Source: Strongyloides papillosus | Lineage: Eukaryota > Nematoda > Chromadorea > Rhabditida > Strongyloididae | Direction of reading: 5' to 3' | Length of the DNA: 64,000 nucleotides | NCBI GenBank assembly: GCA_005656395.1 | Contig: SRSI01000073.1 | Coordinates: forward strand, 248,001 to 312,000 | Shown: in pieces, positions 12,149 through 23,357 of the stretch | How the letters are laid out: each line of letters starts with the position of its first letter | How positions within the stretch are numbered: the first letter of the stretch is position 1 | Notes under the pieces: model-generated | What the model was told of the DNA's origin: nothing | Seen by the model: only the letters and a program-made list of their open reading frames with translations | Databases searched by the model: none | Position numbers and translations under genes: made by a program

Positions 12149-12958
12149 TTACTTATATAATAACCCTGAATGATTGTCTGTATAGTCTTGGTTATAGTCT
12201 TTGTAGTGATATTCTTCTTGACTAGATGACTCTATGGAATCTAATATTTCTTCTAATGAATTTTCAGATGAATCAATGAACATGTATGTTGTTGTAGTTG
12301 ATGAAGTAGTTGTTGATGTTGGCGTAGTTGTTGTTGGTAAAGGAGTTGTCGATTTAGACTTCTTTTAAAGGCTAATTGGTAGATATAGGCTCTTTAATTG
12401 TATTTTTTTTCGATAATTTTAAGTTGTTATTTTGATGTTTTTTCAGGTATTGTTGTGGTTTTTTTCAGATACATTAGTCACAAACTTTTTAGTTGTAGTT
12501 TGCATAGTTTTTGTTTTCTTAATTGTAGTTGTCCTAGGCTTATTTTTTTGTTTGTAGTTTTCTTAATTTTACTTCTTTTAAAAGTAGCCTTTTTGGAACA
12601 AGTTTTTTGGTATAGTTCTCTTAGTTTGATTTTTTTAGGTGCAGTTTTTTTGCGAGGAACAAGTGTTAGAACTATTGATTTTTTTTAAAGTTGGGTTTCT
12701 ATTTATGTTTCTTGTTGGAGGAGGCCAAATACATATTGGGGGTTTTTTTCACAATTATTTTTGTTGAAATTTTGTGTTGATTCCAAGAGCCAATTACGTT
12801 CAAGAAATAAAAATTTCCTTGACTTTGAGCATTTAATTCATATCTGAATTTTTTTTTATAAAGCTGTTCTCTTTCACGTTCTTTTTTGCATAAAAATTAC
12901 CGCTAGTATACTTAAAAAATATAAAAGGAACTGAATTTAGAAAAATCAATTTAAACAT
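12149..12958 (-). pseudogene. Decayed secreted Lys/Thr-rich protein gene
   Basis: On the minus strand an ATG at 12958 starts a hydrophobic leader (MFKLIFLNSVPFIFF). Protein-like sequence then continues, but in changing frames: FRYELNAQSQGNFYFLNVIGSW after a run of nine A; ICIWPPPTRNINRNPT after an A/C run; a Lys-rich stretch (KKTAPKKIKL, KIKKTTNKK); a Thr/Lys stretch (TTTIKKTKTMQTTTKK); and finally an open Thr/Ser-rich tail with many acidic residues ending at 12149. At least four frame changes are needed, several at homopolymers. Either the gene is dead or the assembly has indel errors. The Thr-rich part suggests a mucin-like secreted or surface protein. The family is not recognised. Confidence 0.5.
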
Positions 12959-13418
12959 ACTAAGGGATTTTGAAATATTAAAATTATAACAATCATCTAT
13001 AGGCTTTTTTATTTTATACTAACAAATTCTACATAAGAAATTTACAAAATTGATATTTACATATTTTTAAAATATGTTGTATCAAGTATCCTATTATTTT
13101 CATCGAATTAAATTAAATGTTGAAATTACTGATATTTTTACAATACTTCTAACACATCTTTGATACATTCGTAAATATTTAATGAACTAAATTAATAACA
13201 CTCATAAAACAAACAATAATATTATGATACTTTGCATGACTATTCTTAAAACGTTAAAATTTTAAATGATTTTTATTATTAAATAAACAGCTTATGATGA
13301 TCCATAAACTTTTTTGTATAAAAATCTTGTAAATATAAAAGACGAAACAAAGTTTCATATCGCAATATCTTTAACCTTTAAAAAGCTATCTTCAAAAATA
13401 TTTTATCTAGTAATGCTA
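12959..13418. other. AT-rich intergenic region
   Basis: Nothing identifiable between the decayed Lys/Thr gene and the inverted repeat that follows. Confidence 0.35.
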
Positions 13419-13496
13419 TGGAGAAGTGGGCAATTCTATCAAATACTAATTAAAATATGAAATATTATTAAACCAATTGCCCCTACACTTCTACAT
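13419..13496. repeat. Imperfect inverted repeat
   Basis: ATGGAGAAGTGGGCAATT near the left end pairs with AATTGCCCCTACACTTCTAC near the right end, apart from a few bases. The stem arms are about 20 bp around a loop of about 40 bp. It could be a tiny MITE-like remnant or a chance hairpin. Confidence 0.45.
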
Positions 13497-13564
13497 AAAC
13501 AGTATTTTCATATGGATATATTTATTAAACTTTTTAACAATTAAACACTGAGAATAAAAATCTC

Positions 13565-13585
13565 GCCATTATTTTTTCCTCAACC
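13565..13585. mobile_element. Solitary mariner right-end TIR
   Basis: This nearly matches the right terminal repeat of the mariner element at 7410-7433 (GCCATTATTTTTTCCTCAACC here) and is followed by TA. No matching left end was found in the preceding 600 bp, so it appears to be an isolated end. Confidence 0.6.
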
Positions 13586-13814
13586 TAGTAATAAATTAAT
13601 TTCCTGCGACTTGTGATTATATTTTTTCATAATACAAAATGACTATGAAAAATACGACGGAACTTATTCAATAACTTAATAAACTACAGATAACATTTCA
13701 AAAATTTTTGGGGTACTCAAATATCAGTGCTATTACTATTTCAAATCATTTAAACGTCATTGTTTTATAAGAAACACTATATGCTTCACAAATGACCGTG
13801 TGGAACCTTACTGA

Positions 13815-13904
13815 AATAGGATATATAACTCCACTTTACCAGATCTTTCAGCAAAAAATTATCATCTGTTCAATGGAATCAACGAACTCTTATCATCTTT
13901 GTAA
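13815..13904 (+). mobile_element. Mariner transposase relic (C-terminal fragment)
   Basis: The plus frame reads STLPDLSAKNYHLFNGINEL and matches the mariner third-aspartate block (SPDLSPxDYHLFxxLxxFL). It ends at a stop after about 30 codons. It lies downstream of the solitary right TIR at 13565, so it comes from a separate insertion. Confidence 0.6.
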
Positions 13905-13991
13905 CAATTTATGGATTCTAATAACTTTTATTGTATATAAAAGTATTTTTTATTGATAGATTTAAAATATTTTAGAATTCTTATTATAGTT

Positions 13992-14948
13992 TCAAATATC
14001 AAGACATTCTTTAGGAAGATCGAAGTCAAACTCAACAAAATCATAGTAAAACATTTTACATACTTTTCTAAGTAATATAGAATCCTCATAAAGAGTATTT
14101 CTAAAATTAATTGTTTCATTTTTTGTTGCTGTAGTATGAATAGTTTGAAAAGAGTGCATGAATTTGTTAAGATAATCCAATTGATTATTAGGAACATGTG
14201 CATTCTCTAGGTAATTTATTAATGTTTTATAAAATGATTCCATGTCTGGTGTAGAATATTTAATGTATGTATAGTTACTTTTATATTTATAATATTCACA
14301 TTGCCTGTAAAAATTGCTAATTTACTGTAAGCAGAAAACATACCATACCTGAGGATAAAAATGATAGTCATAAAATTGATCTGGAATTATTTCATTTTTA
14401 GCAACTTTCCATAAATCAGTTTGAAGTTTATTAATAAAACAAGTCAAATTTTTATCACATCCATAACAAAAATCTTGATCTGGTTTAAGATAGATTCTGA
14501 AATAGCATAATTGCATAAATCCACTAATTAATCTGTCAATTGGATTTCTAACAATCATTAACATATGATAGTCATTAAATAATTCATTTAGATCTTTTAT
14601 ATTGTATTCTTTTGCCATTTCATGTAAACTTGGATATCTATTATCATTAGTGCAGTTTGCAATAAAATATCCGCTTTTTTCATTTTTGTTTAAGCTACAA
14701 AATATTCTTATTATCAATGAGCTAAAGTTTTTGCCAATTAAACATGCACCTAGTTTGTACTTTGATGAACCTTGATATTCATTTTTATCATTGCTCGGAA
14801 AAGATTTTTTAAGCATTGGAATCGGTTTCGAATCATTTATCAATTCTTCATCTTTGTTTTCATTATTATCAATTATATAAGTCATTAGATCTACAGTTAA
14901 AACTGTAATAAAAATTAAAAGAAACAATATGAAACCGTTTTTATGCAT
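13992..14948 (-). CDS. Carbohydrate sulfotransferase-like protein (Sulfotransfer_2 type)
   Basis: Predicted Golgi enzyme transferring sulfate from PAPS to a glycan. Exons 14948-14344 and 14304-13992 give 305 aa. The donor used is the second of two nearby GTs: it alone keeps frame and produces PQVWQCEYYK, which resembles the family's PQxWxC block. Residues 5-25 are a signal anchor. The 5'-phosphosulfate region is KLGACLIGKNFSSLIIRIFCSL (about 66-86; note it lacks a textbook loop). The 3'-phosphate motif MLMIVRNPIDRLISGF is clear at 128-144. The C-terminal region fits the family (FRNTLYEDSILLRKVCKMFYYDF). Such genes are numerous in nematodes and mostly of unknown acceptor specificity. Confidence 0.85.
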
Positions 14949-15767
14949 TATAAAAGTTATTTACCAAAATAGACTGCTAGATTTGGGAATATTATTTTAA
15001 TAGACAAAAAATAATTGCACTTAATATAAATAAAAGAAGATCTGCTTTCAATATTTTTATACTTTATGAAGTAAAATTTATGACACAGGTTTTTTCTTCA
15101 TTAAAATATACACTTTGATTAATTATTTTAAAAAAAGACATTAGAATTATTTCAAGACTAATTTAAATGAAAAATTACTTTCTTCAAGAATTTATAATTT
15201 ATGTTAAAGTAGTAGGTTTTTAATAACAACAAAAGAAAAAATTTTAGATAAAAAGTCACTATAAACCAGTAATAAACTTGTTTTTTTTAAGTTTATGCAC
15301 TTTCAAATTAATCAAAAGTAAAAAATATTAAATATATTATGTGATAATTTATGTTTGATAATATAAAACACGTTTTTATGTATAGATATTTATTATTCAA
15401 CACAAATGAAATCTACAAGAGAAATTTTATCTTCAAAAAATCTTATATTTCATAAATAAGTTGTTTTTTAAGTATAAATAATTTGATAGATAAAATTTTA
15501 TATTTTAGTAATAATATAACTATTCTTTTTCTTGCACCATGTTAAATAGTCATAATATTGAAAAAAGTTACATAAAATCATGAGAAAAGCCAGAATTTTT
15601 TAATTATAACTTTATTAACATTTCTTTGATCAGTTTGAATATATAAAATATTGTGATTTTTTCTATTAAACAATGTTTAAAATATTATAAGAAGTTATGT
15701 TTATTTATTCAAATATATAAATTTTGATGACAAATGTCGAAGACGGATAAAGAAATTTATATATATC
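14949..15767. other. AT-rich intergenic region
   Basis: Upstream of the sulfotransferase; nothing recognisable. Confidence 0.4.
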
Positions 15768-17302
15768 ACACAGCTCGAGGTTGGGGAAAACTGCACTTTA
15801 ATACGTAAAAATTTCTATTTTAAAAGTATAAATAAACCCCTTAATTTTAATATTTTTCTTTGAAATTTTGTCAGATGATTTGAATAATTATTTAGATTTA
15901 CTAAAAAATACGGTTTTGGTAAAATACCATATATGGAAAAATTTTTTTTAGTTGTGAATACTTTTTGATGTGTCATTTACTTTTTTCTAAAATTTTTTTA
16001 TGAGGTTATAATACATCCCCTTTACCCACTCATAAATTTTTGAATCAATCCTCCGCTCTGATTTAGAGAAAATTAATTTTTAATAAATTAATTCTTATTT
16101 TTCACATATTTTCATCATATAATTATAATTATTATTCATTTTTTTAAATGTTTTCTAACGTTATAATATTTATAACTATTTCTAATTATATTTTCAATCT
16201 TGTTTGGTAAGTTTTTAAAATATAAAAATTAAAAATAGCATTTTTTGCCATTTAAGGAAAAATCGTTCTAATTTTATGCAAATAAAAAGACATTATATGT
16301 TAAAAAACTTGACGCACAATTTCTAGACAATTAATTATCAATTTTGATATACTTTAAAATTGTGAAACTACATAATTCTCATTGAATATTATTTGTTTGG
16401 CTTCATAGGGTCAGATTGTAACATTCTATTAGCAAAATTAACAATAATTATAAATAATAGAATAATAATTAGAAATTAATGGCATTTAAAAATTTAGTAT
16501 AATGGATTGGTTTAAAAAAATTTTTTTTGAACAATTTGTTAACGACCCTTTCTTAATGTTCTTAAAAATTAGATAAAAATTATAGTTTAAGTCAAAAAAC
16601 ACATTATTGTAAAATTTTTAATATGAAAACTAATCATTGTTTATAAAATTTCTTAATTTTTGGCTTTAACTGCAATATATAGATCGATCATCCATGCACA
16701 AATTACATCATCGAGAAACTTAAAACAGATTTTTTCATTATAATCTTGAAAATTTAATTGAAATAGTTATCTTTATCTATTTTCTATTTAACATGAAATA
16801 ATTTATCATATTGTAGCAAAAAAAATATTTATTTAATATTTTTATATTTTATAAACTTACATGGGATGATTGTAAATGCCTTAAAAATAATTAGGTCAAT
16901 GTTTTACATATAAAATAGTACAAAAAATTCATATTTAGCATGTTTTATGATATATTTTCTTTAAAAAAATTGAAGTTATTGAAAATTAATTTTCTCAAAA
17001 TCAGAGCGGAGGATCGACTCAAAAATTTATGGGTGGGTAGAGGGGATGTAGTAGAACCTCATAAAAAATTTTTAGAAAAAAGTAAATGATACATCAAAAA
17101 ATATTCACAACCAAAAAAAAATTTTCCAAATATGCCATTTTACCATAACTGTATTTTCTGAACAATTTACATCATTATTCAAGTCAACTGACAAAATTCC
17201 AAAGGAAAATATTAAAATTAAGGGGTTTATTAAAGCACACAAAAATTATTTTTAGAGTAAAAGTGCAGTTTTCCGACAATACACACAAACCTTTAGCTGT
17301 GA
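15768..17302. mobile_element. Non-autonomous element with long terminal inverted repeats (about 1.5 kb)
   Basis: The left arm, about 15768-16085, is the inverted complement of the right arm, about 16985-17302. Diagnostic shared blocks, written in left-arm orientation, are GAAAACTGCACTTT, AATAAACCCCTTAATTTTAA, TTATGAGGTT and TCCTCCGCTCTGATTT. The arms have diverged by scattered substitutions and small indels. The roughly 900-bp interior is AT-rich and has no coding frame, so the element would need a transposase from elsewhere. The outermost bases (CACAGCT) are approximate and I could not identify a target duplication. Confidence 0.75.
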
Positions 17303-17739
17303 TCAACATTGCCTATAGATGGTAATAGAATCCTTGACGATAAGCTCACATGAATAAAAAGTCATTATTTTGTAATTATTCTATGTATAAAAAAAAGCAA
17401 TAATCAACTTATAGCTATGATTACGGTATATTTAGATAGTTTTATTAAAGCGCTTTTGTCAATTGTGTTTATTAGTGCGTTAAGTGTATTCTAAGCACAG
17501 AGACAATGTTGAGGATAAATTTTGCATTGAGAGGCTCTCAGTTAAAATTGTCACTAGATTAAAGTGACAATTTATTCAAGTAATAAATAAAAAATAAAGT
17601 TATTAAAAACAAAAAAAAATTTATTATTCTTAAAATTAATGAATTTTAAGAAAAATTCATTTTTAATGTATGGTTGTTAATAAGTCAATTATTAAACTGC
17701 TATTTAACAAAGTTATTTTTTCTGGAACTTTAAAATAAT
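17303..17739. other. Intergenic region
   Basis: No gene or repeat recognised. Confidence 0.35.
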
Positions 17740-18318
17740 TTAAACTGATGAGCTAAGAAAATTTAAAAGAAAATCTAAAAAATATTTGAAGTAATAGAAA
17801 ATTAAATAATGTTTCCTACCAATTCCAGGTATAGGAGGAAGAAGACCAATTAAACCTAAAATAAATTCTAAGTAGAAAATTAAGATTGAAAGAAATTTAC
17901 TGTTCATCATAGATTTAGAGGTTATAGCATCCATAGCTTCCTTAGTAACCAATGTAATATTTGTAGGATTTTCGTATATTAAACCGAGTTCCGTTACAAC
18001 TTTTTCCTATATACTCCTATTAAAATAATGATAAAGAAAACTAACCATTACTGTCTGATTGACCATATTTTTAAGATTTATATTTGTTTGATTTAGTCTT
18101 TCTTGATTATTACAGAATTCGTGGAGTCCAAACTCACAAGTCAATACATCAATTGGATCTAAATATTTCATAAGAACTTTTTTGAATGCATCTTCTTCTG
18201 CAGTTATTGTAAGCATACACGACTTTTTAGTAGGACCGTTGTTATTACATAAGTAAATGTATCCATGACTAATAACTATAAATGAGCATATAAAAATAAA
18301 AATGCTTGAAAATTGCAT
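17740..18318 (-). CDS. Secreted protein of an unrecognised three-member family, paralog A
   Basis: Exons 18318-18046, 18006-17820 and 17774-17740 join to 164 aa. Residues 1-19 form a signal peptide ending just before a Tyr, as in both paralogs. The first exon has the same length as in paralog B (91 codons) and shares the family pattern: C, then SC at about residue 33, Thr-Ala-Glu-Glu-Asp, Phe, M(x)5DP and an FG/FGL block. It has three Asn-X-Thr sequons in the second half of the conserved region. The C-terminal half differs from the paralogs: a hydrophobic helix (FLSILIFYLEFILGLIGLLPP) suggests membrane association. The last 39-nt intron has a length divisible by three, so retention would not shift the frame. 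Function unknown. Confidence 0.75.
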
Positions 18319-19902
18319 GATTTTAAAACTAAAATTAAGCTTTCAAATAACAATTTATATATCCAATTATATTTTATTGAATTTCATAATAATGTTGTCT
18401 CTTTTCTGTATAATAAATATTTAATGTTAATGTTAAAATCCACTTATATTAAATTACAATAGGTTAGTCAAATTAATGAAATTCTAAATTTATGTCATCA
18501 AATAATGTTTTTTATTTACGTATTTACATAAAATTTTTATAATATATAAAAGTACAGTTTTTATATAAAAAATTTAATAAATCATTTAAAAATATAAATG
18601 TTTATCATTTACCAAACATTTTAACAAATATAATATGTTAGCAATTTTATTTATATAAACTTTTTAAATAATTTAAAAAAAATTAGGTAATGTTTATACT
18701 TTTTTTGTTAAATGGCAGTTTTTCAATGAATGTTAAAATCGAGCTCGTTAATTAATCTTTTTGTATATGATTGTCTTTTTAATCAAGCATAGTACATACT
18801 TTTTTATTACTAAAAAATGCACAAAAAAGTTTAGAAATAAATTTGTACATTTATTTAGACACATACTAAGAGAAAAAACATTAGTTTTTTGTTTTATTTT
18901 AATTGTAACATTTAAAAAATAAAAAAGTTTCATAATTTCCTTTATTGAAAGAAAATACTTCGTTGTATTTCTTTTTTTACGGACATTGAAAGTTGAAAAG
19001 TTTGATCAATTCTGATAGTTATTTTTTATCAAAAATCCAAAGTTCTAAATATGTGTATACTTCTTTTGTATTCATATCGCTTCCATAATCAACATATATT
19101 GCCAAAAAAAAGAGTAAAAATATGAATCATTATTTATGGAAATAAAAATGGTAAGAATAGTCTTTCTTAAACAAAAGTTTCAGGTTAATTAGAATTTTCA
19201 AGTAGAGAATTAATGTTATAAAACAATATATTTTATTTTAGAAATAAATCAGTAATAAATAATGCCTTCCATGAGACAAAAAAACAATAAAATGGAATGC
19301 TTATAACGTTAACTCATTTTAAAAGCGGATACAAGAACACAGTTGCTATGAACGCAAAATGATTTCAGATGATAAAAATTAAAACCTTAAGTATTTATAA
19401 ATTCTTTTAATGATTATAGTAAATATTATCTTTATAAAACCGGTTTTGGAAAGATGATTTAAACTCTTTATAAAGGTTTTTTTATTTTTGAGTTCAAAGT
19501 GATATGATACATATAAAGCTAAAATCTAGATAGATATCTTTACTATTTCATTTATCATTTAAAGAAGTTAAAAAAATAATATTAGTAATAAAAATTTTAC
19601 TAGTTATACAATAAAATGGATAAAAGATTAATAGTTGACAATAAATGTTAATAAAATTATTTAACTGGCAATTACATCGAAATGATTAATTCACCATAAA
19701 CGCCGCTCTTATATATACCTTAATGCTAGTTGTCATCAAGGCATTTCATCAAAACATTCATCAAACTATAATCCTTTACTTATTTTTAATTGTTACTAAA
19801 ACGAAATATAATTATCAAAGTAACTTTGATTAGCATTCATGAAATAATTTGTTTATCATTAAACGATAGTTAAACCATTGTGTTTTTTCATATCTCTCGA
19901 AT
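18319..19902. other. Intergenic region between paralogs A and B
   Basis: About 1.6 kb of AT-rich DNA. A 61-codon minus-strand frame at 18748-18933 has no supporting feature. No transposon was recognised. Confidence 0.35.
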
Positions 19903-20648
19903 TTAAAACATAAAATTATTTTTATATAATTTAGAACCTAAAAAATTATTAAAAAATCGCTTAATAATTGTATTTTTTACCTATTCCAGTTCTACTTGGA
20001 AAAGTTAAACGAGATGGGCTAAGAGTAATGTTTAATTTTGAAATAAACTTAGCTTTAGTTGGTCTAAGACTAGTATTGGTACTAATATTTGTAATATATT
20101 TAGTTGTAGCAGACTTAGATGCTGTTGAATTTTTAGTATCAGTGGTTGATTTAACAACTCCAGATGTTGTTAGACCTTTAGATACATCGATGGGTATTTC
20201 AATTTTATCTAAAAAAATATAAATAATTAGAAATAAAGACAAAGCTCTGATATTTACCCGGATTTTCAACCATTAAAATGGTAATATTAGTTTTAGGCAA
20301 GGTAATATTCAATTTCTTAGAAAATTCTTGCTAAATATATAATTTTTTTAATAAACAAATAAAATAACGACTTACCAGAGTCTTCTGATCAACTTCATCT
20401 TTTATAATATTATTTAATGTTGCTAATGTTTTGGTTTTATTCAATTCATACTCTCCAAAAGTGAAATCTAAACTTATTGCAGTAAATGGATCTAGTAATG
20501 ACATAAAATTATATTTATAAGTGTTTTCCAAAGGAGACATGTAAATTGTGCAAGGACTATTAGAATGTTCATCACATCCAGTGATTTTGTATCCAAAAGA
20601 TGTTGTAAAAATTGAGATTAAAAGAACGAGTATATTAGAAACAATCAT
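19903..20648 (-). CDS. Secreted protein of an unrecognised family, paralog B, with Ser/Thr-rich tail
   Basis: Exons 20648-20376, 20330-20258, 20208-19981 and 19937-19903 join to 202 aa. Signal peptide at residues 1-19, then the family domain (GCDE...SPCTIYMSP, FMSLLDP, FTFGEYE). Compared with A and C it has an additional exon (20208-19981) that is Ser/Thr/Lys-rich with several Asn-X-Ser/Thr sites, reminiscent of an O-glycosylated stalk. The last exon is 35 nt, the same length as in paralog A, entered at the same phase after a Gly-Ile-Gly position; this supports it over simply reading on to KKYNY and a stop at 19961. Either end is possible. Function unknown. Confidence 0.7.
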
Positions 20649-21690
20649 AGTTATTAAGTGCAGTTTGTTTCATTCAATTAAACTATATATACTAAATTTA
20701 ATTATATTTGTTATATAAAAAATATTTGCAAATGTTGTAATAATATTGAATTATTGTAATTTAAAATGTCAAACTGATCAAATAATAATTTTTTCAACAG
20801 ATTTAATAGTTTAAAAGAATGTTTATACAAATTTACTTTACAAATAAATAAAATATAAATTTTTTTATAAACAAATAAATAATCATACATATTAAATCTT
20901 AATTTATGTTTAAAAATATTGGTAAAGAATAACGATTGATTCGTGTCTATCTAAATTTCTTATACAATAATTTTATTTCAATGTAAACTTAAAAAATGAA
21001 AATGTATTGTAAATATTCTAATTTTATTAGAAATTAAATATTTGTTTTTGTTGGCTTATATAAAATAGTTAGTTTTATATATCTGATGGATCATGGGAGT
21101 CTCAGAGAGTTTCCTAATTAAAATTAACCGATATAAGTTGTAGACTAATTAAGATTGCTTATTATCAATTGAAAGATATAGCAAAGGAATGGATGAGAAT
21201 TAATAAAGACTTTATATAACATTATCTCTCACACTTTTTATCCTTCTTATTTTGCGCAGCAATTATATATAATGTTTTGATCCTACGCACAAAAAAAAGA
21301 ACACAGGTTTGCATAAAATGTAACAAATTTGTCCCACCTAAAAAAATTTGAATTTTCTTGATTTGCGTCTAATTTTATCGCAATTATTTTGTATATGAAA
21401 AATTAAAACAATAATTAGAGAATTATTAAAATAAGTTTATATTTTTCTAATATACTATTTTTATTTTAGAATATAAATTGTTTTCTACAATACATTTCAA
21501 AATACAAGGTTAGAATTTAGTTCTATGTAAAATTACAAGCACTTTTATAAAGAAACATTTTTAACATATTACAGTACATTTTTCAAATATTTCTCAATCG
21601 TTTGAATTATTATAAATTGTATTTTATGAAATTTTCACATTTGATGCTCTAAGTTTTTTTCATAATGTCTTTTGAACCGCAGAATTTAAG
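20649..21690. other. Intergenic region
   Basis: AT-rich; no feature I can support. Confidence 0.35.
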
Positions 21691-22275
21691 AGTTATCTAC
21701 ATCAAATATGCTACATCTTATGACATTTTGCGCCATCTTTTTTCAGACGGTAGACATTCGCTTGTCTATGGTTACTCATATTTTTTCCTTTTTTTTAATG
21801 TCATTTCGCTTGATTATAGGTGACCACGGGCAAGTTGATTTCCATCGTCTCTTTTTTAACTTAATTAGGTTAGGGGTCTCTGTAAAGTGCGTTGCCGTGT
21901 GTGAACTGAATCCAATGAAATAATCAAAAAATAAGTTAGTAAAAAATAAAAAAAATGCTTTTTCGCTCGCCCATATTATGTATGTTTCTTAAAAAAACCA
22001 TTTTTGTTATCCAATAGACAAGCGAAAGTCACTTTTTCCAATTCATTTCCACTTTATTTTAATAATATTATTTTACTCTTTAACATACCTAAATTATATT
22101 GAAGAATAATTTATTTGGTATGAAAGATACATGTCGCAAAAATGTACTAAGATGGAGCAAATTGGTAAAAAAGATGGCATAAAATGTACAAAGATAGCGC
22201 AAATTAGTCAAAAAGATGGCACAAAATGTCATATGATGTAGCAAATTTTGCAAATATGTAGCACATTTAATGTAG
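21690..22275. repeat. Composite inverted and tandem repeat element
   Basis: An outer inverted pair joins about 21704-21742 (ATGCTACATCTTATGACATT...) with about 22213-22250 (its near complement). A second inverted pair around CGCTTGTCTAT lies at about 21747 and about 22015. On the right side, three tandem copies of about 42 bp (each with AAATGT, AAGATRG and GCAAATT blocks) run from about 22139 to 22265, the last merging into the inverted arm. The middle is relatively GC-rich for the window. It is probably a non-autonomous DNA transposon. Confidence 0.6.
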
Positions 22276-23357
22276 TTGACTGTCAAATTCCATTTTCCAT
22301 GTCTTTTGAAGATCATCTTTAAAAATCAAACTTATGAAAAGTTATAAAATAATATAGATTTTTATTTATAGTAAAAAAAATAACTTTTACATATTTTAAT
22401 TTAAAATAAGAACGAATATTAAAATAATATTTTTATTAATAATACTTTGTGTGAGTAAAAAATTATTGCTTTTCATTATTATTTTTATGAAACTTTTAAA
22501 CTTTTTGTTGTTAGTAGATTGTTTAGAATAATGATCTTTATTTAAACATCAATAATTTTACACGAAATTGACTTTTAATAACATATTTTATAAAATGAAA
22601 AAATAAGTTGGGATCTAAAATGAGCATAATGACATAAAAATATTAAAATTAAAAAAGTCACATTAATTTAAAAAGTCAAACATATATTTTTGTAAAAAAA
22701 AAGGCAAAATGTATTCGACAATCTAATATTTTGCTTCGTTTTAAAATTTTTGCTATCGCTTGACAATTTTAAAAATTTGAATAATATCCAATTTTTTAAA
22801 ATGGTGGGGCATTTTTTTGCATTATAGATAGAATTGTCAAAATTTTTTCTTTTTCTTATGTGTGCATAAGCAAGCATTAATTTAGTTGACTTTGGGTTAT
22901 ACTATTTGTTCAACATATCGAGGGGTTATATTCTCCATAAATTATAATTTTATTGATAAAATTATTAATTCAATATCTTTGAAATATATATCAAAAATAG
23001 GAGAATTTTCAATAAAATAAAAAATTTTCATATGAATTTTCCATTAAAAAGTGAAAATTTAGTAAATAGAATTTTTTTATTGTATAATATGAAAAAATTT
23101 AAATACTATTTGATGGCTATGGAACCACAAAAATGCCAATGAATGACTAATATTTTTTCAAACTATGTAATTTTTTTACAAAAAAATGTTGTTATCTTAT
23201 ATATTAATTAATTTATTGTTTAAAAAAATTAACACAATAAAAAAATTATATTTTTTCATTTTTAAAAATACCACTTTAAAAGAAGTTTTATTTTATTTTT
23301 ACTCATGAGAATTGTCAAACCGCAGTTTAATTGAATGCATTTCAACAAATACGTAGA
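22276..23357. other. AT-rich intergenic region
   Basis: No coding frame of interest; a few short homopolymer-rich repeats. Confidence 0.35.

Noticed and set aside
12398..12688. 96-codon plus-strand frame
   Set aside because: It is antisense to the decayed Lys/Thr-rich gene; the Phe/Leu/Val-rich composition is the complement of Lys/Thr codons.
13565..13904. A single mariner element formed by the TIR at 13565 and the transposase fragment at 13815
   Set aside because: The TIR is a right end whose element should lie to its left, while the fragment lies to its right in plus orientation; they must come from different insertions.
19968..20222. 84-codon plus-strand frame
   Set aside because: Antisense shadow of the Ser/Thr-rich exon of paralog B.
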